This document shows, in pieces, positions 7,803 to 14,464 of a stretch of 14,868 nucleotides of DNA. Source of the stretch: Verrucomicrobiia bacterium. GTDB lineage: Bacteria > Verrucomicrobiota > Verrucomicrobiia > Limisphaerales > UBA11358. Location: the NCBI GenBank assembly GCA_030044395.1, contig JASHVW010000357.1:1-14868 (forward strand), given 5' to 3'. The notes beneath the pieces were generated by a model. The model saw nothing but the letters and a program-made list of their open reading frames with translations, was not told the DNA's origin and did not search any database. The number at the start of each line of letters is the position of its first letter. Positions within the stretch are counted from its first letter, which is position 1. Made by a program: the position numbers and the translations under genes.

Positions 7803-8974
7803 TTTTAGCCGGGTCAAAACCGCCCACCGTCGCGATTGCCTGCGGCGGAACGGGCGGGCATCTCTTTCCTGGAACGGCGGTCGCCGAAGAATTAAAGAAG
7901 CGCGGCTGCAAAGTCGCCCTGTTGATTTCGCCCAAGGAAATTGATCAAAAGGCTGTGAAATCCGCGAAAGACGTGGAAATCTTCACGTTGCCCGGTGTCG
8001 GTTTGCAGAACCGAAACTATTTATCCTTTGCGCTGAACTTTTGGAAATCCTATCGGTTGGCGCGGAAACTCTTCGACACGCTCATGCCGGACGCCGTCCT
8101 GGCCATGGGAGGATTCACCGCCGCGCCGCCGGTGCTGGCCGCCGGTAAATCCCGCGCCCGCGCGTTTCTGCATGAGTCCAACACCGTCCCGGGGCGGGCC
8201 AACCGTTTTCTCGCCCGATTCGTGGACGAAGTGTTCGTCGGGTTCCCGGAAGCGAAGACACGTCTTAGCGCCAAAAAGACTTCCGTCGTTGGCACTCCCG
8301 TACGCCCGCAATTTTCCGAAAAGATTGCGAACCCATCGGCGGCCGAAGCGCTGGGCTTGGAGCCATGCCTCCCCACGGTTCTGGTTGTTGGCGGCAGCCA
8401 GGGCGCGAGCGGCTTGAACCAGATGATTTTGGAGGCGTTGCCGCTGCTCGCCGGGAAAAACTGGCAATGGCTGCACCTGACCGGGATGAACGATTTTGAA
8501 AGAGTCAAAGCCGGCTACGCCGCGCAAAAAATGAAGGCCGTCGTCAAACCGTTCCTGGCTGAAATGGAATTTGCGCTGGGCGCGGCCACCGTCGCCGTCA
8601 GCCGCGCCGGGGCGTCGTCACTCGCGGAAATCGCCGCCACCCGGCTGCCCTCGTTGCTGGTCCCTTTCCCCGCAGCCGCGGACAATCACCAATTTTTCAA
8701 CGGCCTTGCTTTTCAGAAGACCGGTGCGGCAGAATTGCTGGAGCAGAAAGATGCAACGCCGGAAAAGATTGCGGCAATTTTGACCGGCTTGGTTGAAAAC
8801 GATGGCGCGCGGGCACGGATGCAATCGGCGCTGTTGCGATGGCAATCCCCTACGGCGGCGGCGGATATTGCCGAAGCAATTTTGGACGCCGTCGCTGAAA
8901 GGCAAGGATCGGCGGCAAAAAACGAGGCCTGCGGCGGCGGTTGCGCCCACGGGCGCGCCAGGCACGCCATTTGA
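7799..8974 (+). CDS. murG: UDP-GlcNAc:lipid I N-acetylglucosaminyltransferase MurG
   Basis: MurG transfers GlcNAc from UDP-GlcNAc to lipid I, making lipid II at the inner membrane face. The 391-residue GT-B protein has the N-terminal G-G-T-G-G-H at 16-21, H-E-S-N at 125-128 (H-E-Q-N in many relatives), G-G-S-Q-G-A at 198-203 and the donor-binding region S-R-A-G-A-S-S-L-A-E at 268-277 with P-x-x-A-x-x-x-H-Q around 291-298. It is about 35 residues longer than E. coli MurG; part of this is a tail after residue 370 with a C-G-G-G-C-A-H run (C378, C382, H384) that belongs to no known MurG domain. The start overlaps the ftsW stop by 4 nt; murB begins 3 nt after the stop. murC, often placed between murG and murB, is absent. 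Confidence 0.96.
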   Translation: MILAGSKPPTVAIACGGTGGHLFPGTAVAEELKKRGCKVALLISPKEIDQKAVKSAKDVEIFTLPGVGLQNRNYLSFALNFWKSYRLARKLFDTLMPDAVLAMGGFTAAPPVLAAGKSRARAFLHESNTVPGRANRFLARFVDEVFVGFPEAKTRLSAKKTSVVGTPVRPQFSEKIANPSAAEALGLEPCLPTVLVVGGSQGASGLNQMILEALPLLAGKNWQWLHLTGMNDFERVKAGYAAQKMKAVVKPFLAEMEFALGAATVAVSRAGASSLAEIAATRLPSLLVPFPAAADNHQFFNGLAFQKTGAAELLEQKDATPEKIAAILTGLVENDGARARMQSALLRWQSPTAAADIAEAILDAVAERQGSAAKNEACGGGCAHGRARHAI

Positions 8975-8977
8975 CGA

Positions 8978-9934
8978 ATGACATTGACAGACGACATTTC
9001 GGAAATGCGGACGCAAAACGGGAATCATTTTGCGGAGTTGAGCGCGCTACTGTCACCGGCGACGGTTATTCGCCGTGATGAACCGCTGGCGAAACATACC
9101 ACGCTGCGCGTCGGTGGCCCGGCGGATCTTTATATTCAGCCGGCGAATGAGGCGGACCTAGCGACTCTCTTGAAATTTTGCGGTGGGCATGGCCTCAAGT
9201 TCTTCGTTCTTGGCCGCGGCTCGAATCTCCTCGTGCGCGACGGCGGATTTCGCGGGGTTGCAATAAGTTTGTCGCGATTTGACGGAATTGAAGTTGCCGG
9301 CCGGCGGCTGCGCTGCGGCGCGGGCGCAAAATTGAAGGATATTTCCATCGAAGCCAAACGGAACAATCTGAGCGGGCTGGAATTTTTGGAAGGCATTCCC
9401 GGCAGTGTCGGCGGCGCGCTTCGCATGAATGCGGGCGCCATGGGCGGGGCTACCTTTGACGCGGTTGAATCCGTCCGCATGATCGCCTTTGACGGCCAGA
9501 TTTCCGAAATGTCCCCCGCCGAAATGTCCGTGAGCTATCGCCAGTGCGGGGTCTTGAAGGGTCACGTCGCCCTGTCCGCGATTTTTGAGTGCCAAACCGC
9601 GCCGCGCGAAGAGATCGAACGCCGGATGAAATCATTCAGCGTGAAACGCTGGGAATCGCAACCCGCCGCGCTCAGCGCCGGCTGCATCTTCAAAAATCCG
9701 GCGCTAATCCACGCGGGGAAACTCGTGGACGAACTCGGCTTGAAAGGCCGCCGCGTCGGCGGCGCGGTCGTTTCTGCCAAGCATGGGAATTTTATCATCA
9801 ATGACGGTGACGCCACGGCGCGGGACGTTTTGGAGTTGATTGAAATTTTGAAGGCGAAGGCGAAAACGGAACGCGGGATTGAATTGCAGACAGAAGTGGA
9901 AATTATCGGCGAAGATTGGTGCAAAAAAAATTAA
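8978..9934 (+). CDS. murB: UDP-N-acetylenolpyruvoylglucosamine reductase MurB
   Basis: MurB is the FAD/NADPH enzyme that reduces UDP-GlcNAc-enolpyruvate to UDP-MurNAc. The 318-residue protein shows the FAD-binding part with T-T-L-R-V-G-G-P-A at 41-49, G-R-G-S-N-L-L-V at 79-86 and I-P-G-S-V-G-G-A-L at 140-148 leading into M-N-A-G-A. Catalytic positions by family alignment are R189 (in S-Y-R-Q), C236 (S-A-G-C-I-F-K-N-P) and E306. The proton-donor position, Ser in E. coli, is Cys here. Length, and the lack of the extra Tyr-loop insertion of the E. coli form, fit the shorter type II MurB. The ATG lies 3 nt after the murG stop, and the 3' end overlaps ddl by 16 nt. The first 20 residues before the conserved fold are polar and could be shortened by a later start. 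Confidence 0.95.
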   Translation: MTLTDDISEMRTQNGNHFAELSALLSPATVIRRDEPLAKHTTLRVGGPADLYIQPANEADLATLLKFCGGHGLKFFVLGRGSNLLVRDGGFRGVAISLSRFDGIEVAGRRLRCGAGAKLKDISIEAKRNNLSGLEFLEGIPGSVGGALRMNAGAMGGATFDAVESVRMIAFDGQISEMSPAEMSVSYRQCGVLKGHVALSAIFECQTAPREEIERRMKSFSVKRWESQPAALSAGCIFKNPALIHAGKLVDELGLKGRRVGGAVVSAKHGNFIINDGDATARDVLELIEILKAKAKTERGIELQTEVEIIGEDWCKKN

Positions 9935-10872
9935 ACATCGTCGTCATGCTTGGCGGCCCCAGCGCCGAACGCGAAGTGTCACTGCGTTCGGGCGCCGGTG
10001 TGGCCAGGGCGCTGCGTTCGCTTGGCCATTCCGTTTCGGAAATTGACCCCAAGGAGAAAAACTTTGTCCTTCCGCGGAAGACGGATGTGGTTTGTCTTGC
10101 CCCGTTGCACGGAACGTATGGCGAAGATGGAGAGATACAGAAGCAATTGGAAAAGATCGGCGCGATTTACACAGGGTGCGACGCGAAATCGAGCGGGATT
10201 GCCTTTGACAAGGTATTGACAAAGAAAAAGTGCGTTGGGAACGGGGTGCCCACGGCTGAATTTGTGGTCGTCGCCTCGGCACAAGCGCCGTTGCCAGCGA
10301 CCATGAGATTGCCTTTGGTCGTCAAGCCTGTTCGGCAAGGCTCAAGCGTTGGCCTGCAATTTGTCGAACGCCCTGAAGATTGGCCGAGCGCGCTGGCCGA
10401 GGCGCTGAAATTTGATTCCGAAGTCCTGGTTGAGGAGAGAATTATCGGGCGCGAAACGACTGTCGGCATTTTGGACGACAGCGCCCTGCCGGTCGTTGAG
10501 GTGCGGCCCAAGGCCGGCTCCTACGATTATCGCAACAAATACACCGCTGGTTGCACGGACTATTTTTGCCCGGCGGACTTTGACGCAGCCACCACGCGAC
10601 GAATTCAAGACGCCGGGCTGGGCGCTTTCCGGGCGATTGGCGGGCGTGATTACGGTCGCGTGGATGTGATGGTGCGTCCTGATGGCGAGCCGGTGGTACT
10701 GGAGGTCAATACCCAGCCCGGCATGACCGAAACCAGCCTCCTGCCGAAGGCGGCGGCGGCGGCGGGCGTCACCTACGATCAGCTTTGCCAGCGAATGATT
10801 GACCTGGCCCTGAAGCGAAAAACAATGAAAGACCGGCAATCCATCGCTGCCGTGGTGGCGGCGATCGGTTGA
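9919..10872 (+). CDS. ddl: D-alanine--D-alanine ligase Ddl
   Basis: Ddl joins two D-alanines with ATP, supplying the dipeptide used by MurF. The 317-residue ATP-grasp protein shows the N-terminal M-L-G-G-P-S-A-E-R-E-V-S-L at about 10-22, the L-H-G-T-Y-G-E-D-G-E-I-Q block at 63-74, K-P-V-R-Q-G-S-S-V-G at 136-145, the omega-loop S-Y-D-Y-R-N-K-Y at 201-208 and the metal-binding L-E-V-N-T-Q-P-G-M-T at 261-270. The Tyr in the omega loop fits D-Ala-D-Ala rather than D-Ala-D-Lac specificity. The start is GTG at 9919 inside the end of murB; a TTG at 9916 would add one residue. The overlap implies coupled translation. The gene ends 2 nt before the preferred ftsQ ATG. Confidence 0.95.
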   Translation: MQKKLNIVVMLGGPSAEREVSLRSGAGVARALRSLGHSVSEIDPKEKNFVLPRKTDVVCLAPLHGTYGEDGEIQKQLEKIGAIYTGCDAKSSGIAFDKVLTKKKCVGNGVPTAEFVVVASAQAPLPATMRLPLVVKPVRQGSSVGLQFVERPEDWPSALAEALKFDSEVLVEERIIGRETTVGILDDSALPVVEVRPKAGSYDYRNKYTAGCTDYFCPADFDAATTRRIQDAGLGAFRAIGGRDYGRVDVMVRPDGEPVVLEVNTQPGMTETSLLPKAAAAAGVTYDQLCQRMIDLALKRKTMKDRQSIAAVVAAIG

Positions 10873-10874
10873 TT

Positions 10875-11831
10875 ATGTGGTTTAAGCGCGAACAAAAAAA
10901 CCGGCGATTGCATCGCGGCCACGTGCTCGACGTAAAGCTGCGCTCCGACCAGGTGCGCGCCACGCGCGCCCGGTTGGTTTCGGTCTCGCTTTGCGTGACG
11001 TTCGGCACCGTGTTCGGCCTCTATCTACTTTGGTGCATGGGCGAGTGGGCGTTGAATGAATTCGTCTATGAAAATTCCACGTTCGCCATTCAGGACGTCC
11101 AGGTGCAAACCGATGGAGTCATCGTGCCGGAACAACTCCGCCGTTGGGCCGGCGTAAAACCGGGCCAAAATTTGATTGCCCTCGATCTGGCCGCCATTAA
11201 ACGCAATCTCGAACTCGTTCCGGAAATCGAGTCCGTTTCCCTTGAGCGTGTTTTGCCCCGCACCTTGAAAATCCAGGTGACCGAGCGCCGGCCGATTGCG
11301 CAGGTGAACGTGCCCGAGTTGAACACCAACGGCGAGATCTCGGTCTCAGTTTTTCAACTCGACGCGCGCGGGTATGTTATGCAGCCGCTGGACCCGCGGG
11401 CGCGCATGATTTCATTGGCCGAAATCAATGAACAATTGCCCGTCATTACCGGCTTGAACCTTTTTCAATTGCTCCCCGGCCATCGCGTGGAATCGCCGCA
11501 GGCCCAGGCGGCGTTGCAGCTCCTCGCCGCCTTCGCCCATTCGCCCATGACCGGCCTCGTGGATTTTCGCCGCATTGACGTTTCTTCCCCGGAGGTCATC
11601 GTCGCGACGACGGACCAGGGGGGGGAAATCACTTTCGGCCTGGGTGATCTGGACCAGCAACTGCGCCGCTGGCGCGAGGTCTATGATCTGGGCCAACGTT
11701 ACGGCAAGAAAATCGCATCGGCCGATTTTGCCGTTGCCAACAATGTTCCGGTCCGCTGGGAAGATATTCCTTCCGCTCCGGATGTGCCGGCCAATTCAAC
11801 TGCAGCCATTCCACGGAGGAAAAATGTTTGA
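10875..11831 (+). CDS. ftsQ: Cell division protein FtsQ (DivIB family)
   Basis: FtsQ is a bitopic divisome scaffold that binds FtsL and its partners outside the membrane. From the ATG at 10875 (318 residues) there is a long basic cytoplasmic lead (1-34), one membrane segment at about 35-53, a POTRA-like domain at about 70-138 (F-A-I-Q-D-V-Q-V then the W-A-G-V-K-P-G-Q-N-L turn and the final V-T-E-R-R-P), and a C-terminal FtsQ domain to about 295. The terminal 20 residues are Pro/Ala-rich and look disordered. A TTG at 10869 overlapping the ddl stop (TTGA) is a possible earlier start adding two residues. The 3' end overlaps ftsA by 8 nt and contains its ribosome-binding site. FtsQ diverges quickly; topology, POTRA pattern and place before ftsA support the call. 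Confidence 0.92.
   Translation: MWFKREQKNRRLHRGHVLDVKLRSDQVRATRARLVSVSLCVTFGTVFGLYLLWCMGEWALNEFVYENSTFAIQDVQVQTDGVIVPEQLRRWAGVKPGQNLIALDLAAIKRNLELVPEIESVSLERVLPRTLKIQVTERRPIAQVNVPELNTNGEISVSVFQLDARGYVMQPLDPRARMISLAEINEQLPVITGLNLFQLLPGHRVESPQAQAALQLLAAFAHSPMTGLVDFRRIDVSSPEVIVATTDQGGEITFGLGDLDQQLRRWREVYDLGQRYGKKIASADFAVANNVPVRWEDIPSAPDVPANSTAAIPRRKNV
11815..11819 (+). promoter_or_regulatory. Strong Shine-Dalgarno of ftsA
   Basis: GGAGG, 4 nt before the ATG at 11824 and inside the last codons of ftsQ. It is the clearest ribosome-binding site in the window and decides the ftsA start. Most other genes here have weak or no such site and probably depend on coupling, so ftsA may be translated more independently. 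Confidence 0.85.
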
Positions 11832-13047
11832 CGACCCCAACATCATCGTAGGCCTCGAAATCGGCACGTCCAAAATTTGTGCCGTCGTGGGTGAGGTGGG
11901 CGCCGAGGGCGCGCTCAATGTCATCGGTATCGGCCAATCCCCGGCGCGCGGCGTGCGCAAGGGCGAAATCGTGGACGCCACCCAGGCCGAGGAATGCGTG
12001 CGCAACGCCATCGTCGAGGCCGAGCAGATGGCGGACGTGGAAATCCGCGACGTCTATCTCGGAGTCACCGGCGGCCACCTCCGCGGATTCAATAATCGCG
12101 GCGTCCATCCGGTCGTCAGCGCCGATCGCGAAATCTCCGCGGACGACGTGCAGGACGTGATTAAAAACGCCAAGGCCATCAATTTGCCCGCGCAGAATAC
12201 CGTCGTTCACGCCGTCCGCCAGCATTTTTTTGTGGACGGCCAGGATGGCGTGACCAACCCGGTGGGGATGCTCGGGGCGCGCCTGGAAGTGGAAATGCAC
12301 GTGGTGCATGGCATCACCAACCGCCTCCAAAATTCAATCCGCCTCGTCAAAGGCCTGCAACTCGAAGTGGACGACATTGTCTTTAACGGATTGGCGTCCT
12401 CGCTGGCGTTGCTCACCTGTGAGCAAAAGGAACTGGGCGCCCTGGTGATTGACATCGGCGGCGGCACGACGGATTACGCCGTCTATGCCAATGGCGTCAT
12501 CCGCAATACCGGCGCGCTGGCGCTCGGCGGCGACCACGTTTCCAACGATTTGGGCCATGGCCTGAAGGTTCCCTTGAGCCGCGCGGAGAAATTGAAGAAG
12601 GAAAGCGGCTCGGCCGTCGTGGAGGAAAACGCCAAAGGCCGGACCCTGACCATCACCAATGAACTCGGCCTCCCATTGCGGGTGGTGAACGTCGAGCATT
12701 TGCAGCGCATCATGTCGCTGCGACTCGAGGAAATTTTTGAAATCGTTGCCCAGGATCTCGAGCAGGACGGCGCGCTGGATTACTTGCGGGCGGGCGTCTT
12801 TCTCAGCGGCGGCTGCGCGCGCATTCCCCACGTCGCCAAACTGGCGGAACGCGTATTTCAAATGCAGGTCTCCATCGGCCAGACGAATTCCATCAGCGGC
12901 CTCAAGTCCGCGCTGGATCAGCCGGAATTTAACACGGCCATCGGCCTCGCAAAATTCGGCTCGCTCAAGGCCCGTAAACAGGGCGGCAAATCGTCGCTGG
13001 CTTCGGGCATCAAAGGCGTGATCGGAAAATTTATCCAACGTTCCTGA
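11824..13047 (+). CDS. ftsA: Cell division protein FtsA (actin-like membrane tether of FtsZ)
   Basis: FtsA is an actin-family ATPase that holds FtsZ filaments to the membrane and recruits later divisome proteins. The 407-residue protein has phosphate-1 motif G-L-E-I-G-T-S-K at 10-17, the FtsA-specific 1C subdomain around 84-165, phosphate-2 motif D-I-G-G-G-T-T-D-Y at 210-218, the adenosine motif F-L-S-G-G-C-A-R-I at 326-334, and a C-terminal amphipathic stretch (S-G-I-K-G-V-I-G-K-F-I-Q-R) at 394-406 that fits the membrane-targeting helix. The frame is open upstream to 11575 inside ftsQ, but the GGAGG at 11815 and the family N-terminus set the start at 11824. It overlaps ftsQ by 8 nt and ends 4 nt before ftsZ. 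All expected parts are present. Confidence 0.96.
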   Translation: MFDDPNIIVGLEIGTSKICAVVGEVGAEGALNVIGIGQSPARGVRKGEIVDATQAEECVRNAIVEAEQMADVEIRDVYLGVTGGHLRGFNNRGVHPVVSADREISADDVQDVIKNAKAINLPAQNTVVHAVRQHFFVDGQDGVTNPVGMLGARLEVEMHVVHGITNRLQNSIRLVKGLQLEVDDIVFNGLASSLALLTCEQKELGALVIDIGGGTTDYAVYANGVIRNTGALALGGDHVSNDLGHGLKVPLSRAEKLKKESGSAVVEENAKGRTLTITNELGLPLRVVNVEHLQRIMSLRLEEIFEIVAQDLEQDGALDYLRAGVFLSGGCARIPHVAKLAERVFQMQVSIGQTNSISGLKSALDQPEFNTAIGLAKFGSLKARKQGGKSSLASGIKGVIGKFIQRS

Positions 13048-13051
13048 ACGA

Positions 13052-14317
13052 ATGAAAACGAAAGGTCATGAAACAGTTGCCGCGGAAAATCCGCGGACGC
13101 GTTCAATCCATGTCATCGGCGTCGGCGGCGCGGGCGTCATTCTCGCCGACGCCATGAACAGCGGCGAATTTGCCGGCGCGCGCTTTGCCGTGATTGACAC
13201 CGACGCGCAGTCCCTCGCCGCTTCGTCCGCCGCGGTGAAGATTCATCTCGAAACCAAATTGCTGCGGGGCCTGGGTACCGGCGGCGATCCCGAACGCGGG
13301 CGCGCCCTGGCCCAGGAGCATTTTTCCGTGCTTCAGTCCGCCTGCGAAGGCGCGGACGTGGTTTTCATCGTGGCCGGCCTGGGCGGCGGTGCGGGCAGCG
13401 GCATCACCCCCGTGCTGGCGCGCGCGGCAAGGGATGCTGGCGCGATTGTTTTTGCCTTCGTCACGCTGCCTTTTGCCGCGGAATTTGGCCGGCGCGAACA
13501 ACAGGCGCGCGAAGGTTTGGAGCAATTGAAGGCGATCGCCGACGGCGTGATTTGCCTGCCGAACCGGAAAGCGGTCAAAATGATTGACGAAAACACGCCC
13601 ATCCTCGAGACGTTCCGCATCAGCGGCGGCCTGCTTATCGAGGGCGTTCGCGGCGTCTGGCAATTGCTCGTGCGCCCCGGATTGATTCAGATTCATTTCG
13701 AGGATTTCTGCGCCCTCGTGCGGGACCGCCATTCCGAAAGCGCGTTTGCCTTTGTGGAAGCCGGCGGCCCGTCGCGCTCGCGTGACGCCGTGGAAAAACT
13801 CCTCGCGCATCCGTTGCTCGATGACGGCCGCGCCCTCGCGGAAGCCGATGCGATTCTCGTGAGCGTCACCGGCGGCAAGGATTTAACCATGGCCGAAGTT
13901 GGCCGGGTGATGGAACAAATCGGGCGCCACCGCAACCGCGCGGAAATCGTCATGGGCGCCGGGATTGACCCGGAAATGAAAAACAGCCTTTCCATCACGT
14001 TGATTGCCGCAAAGAATGCCACGCCAAAAGTGGAGCAGCTCGATCCGGACAACGCGGACGGTGCGGAAACGCCGGAGTCGTCCCGGCGTCGTCGGGGCGA
14101 TGCGCCGTCGGCGCCGTCGCTTACATTGGCGCAGCGCGAGCAACTGGTGGCGCGCCACAGCGGACGCGGCCGGCGCGAGAAATCGAAGATGCTGCAAACC
14201 CAATTGCCGCTGGCGATCGTATCCAAAGGGCGTTTCGATAAAAGCGAACCGACGATTCACAAGGGGGAAGATTTGGATATTCCCACTTATATCCGCAAAG
14301 GGGTGCCGTTGAATTAG
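13052..14317 (+). CDS. ftsZ: Divergent cell division GTPase FtsZ
   Basis: FtsZ polymerises into the cytokinetic ring, and its GTPase site forms between subunits. The 421-residue protein keeps the fold markers G-V-G-G-A-G at 23-28, A-G-L-G-G-G-A-G-S-G at 108-117, F-V-T-L-P-F at 136-141, L-P-N at 169-171, P-G-L-I at 209-212 and H-P-L-L at 253-256, then a linker of about 80 residues, basic and Ser/Pro/Ala-rich, and the C-terminal tail D-I-P-T-Y-I-R-K at 409-416. Substitutions stand out: the tubulin signature is G-G-G-A-G-S-G instead of G-G-G-T-G-T-G, the Asn after the first glycine loop is replaced, and the T7 loop reads Q-I-H-F-E-D (213-218) where N-x-D-F-x-D is usual, so the first catalytic Asp is His. 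Position after ftsA makes it the cluster's FtsZ; GTPase rate is uncertain. No Shine-Dalgarno is seen. Confidence 0.93.
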   Translation: MKTKGHETVAAENPRTRSIHVIGVGGAGVILADAMNSGEFAGARFAVIDTDAQSLAASSAAVKIHLETKLLRGLGTGGDPERGRALAQEHFSVLQSACEGADVVFIVAGLGGGAGSGITPVLARAARDAGAIVFAFVTLPFAAEFGRREQQAREGLEQLKAIADGVICLPNRKAVKMIDENTPILETFRISGGLLIEGVRGVWQLLVRPGLIQIHFEDFCALVRDRHSESAFAFVEAGGPSRSRDAVEKLLAHPLLDDGRALAEADAILVSVTGGKDLTMAEVGRVMEQIGRHRNRAEIVMGAGIDPEMKNSLSITLIAAKNATPKVEQLDPDNADGAETPESSRRRRGDAPSAPSLTLAQREQLVARHSGRGRREKSKMLQTQLPLAIVSKGRFDKSEPTIHKGEDLDIPTYIRKGVPLN

Positions 14318-14464
14318 ATTTGCGCCGAAGGCGTCTGTGAGAATTGCCCGCAGTTTCAACTGCGGGTTAGCTGATGGAAGCGTTCAGGCCCCACCGAAGT
14401 GCCTGAAATTATGTTCTATTTTGCGGGCCTGCCGCCTATTATCAGAAGCGCCTTCGGCGCAAAT
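14318..14464. repeat. 147-bp inverted-repeat element filling the space between convergent stop codons
   Basis: Perfect 16-bp inverted repeats (ATTTGCGCCGAAGGCG) form the two ends, at 14318-14333 and 14449-14464. The left end begins on the base after the ftsZ TAG and the right end abuts the metG stop. Inside are a perfect hairpin at 14347-14366 and a 7-bp stem at 14383-14389/14401-14407. Each terminal arm is itself a small hairpin (a 4-bp stem with GAA loop on the left; a 5-bp stem with TTC loop at 14448-14460 on the right). No coding frame is evident. It could be a MITE- or REP-like insertion, or a structured two-way 3' end for ftsZ and metG mRNAs. No transposase is nearby and no target duplication is evident. 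Confidence 0.8.
14347..14366. terminator. Perfect hairpin, possible terminator downstream of ftsZ
   Basis: CCCGCAGT and ACTGCGGG pair perfectly around a TTCA loop, 30 nt after the ftsZ stop. The next bases on the + strand are TTAGCTGATGG, so there is no real T tract; Rho-independent termination is possible but not typical. It may instead protect the mRNA 3' end or be part of the inverted-repeat element. Confidence 0.4.

Noticed and set aside
11629..13038. Two - strand frames of more than 230 codons each opposite ftsQ/ftsA
   Set aside because: Both mirror the codon bias of ftsA, which has intact actin-fold motifs; their products have no recognisable family.
13103..13810. 235-codon - strand frame antisense to ftsZ
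   Set aside because: Shadow of a clear ftsZ; low-complexity Ala/Arg-rich product and no start signal.
13052..14317. Pseudogene status for ftsZ because of its altered active site
   Set aside because: The frame is full length, fold motifs and the FtsA-binding tail are kept, and codon use matches its neighbours, so divergence is more likely than decay.
14318..14464. CRISPR array or tRNA in the structured intergenic stretch
   Set aside because: There are no regularly spaced direct repeats, and the stems do not form a tRNA cloverleaf with a T-loop sequence.
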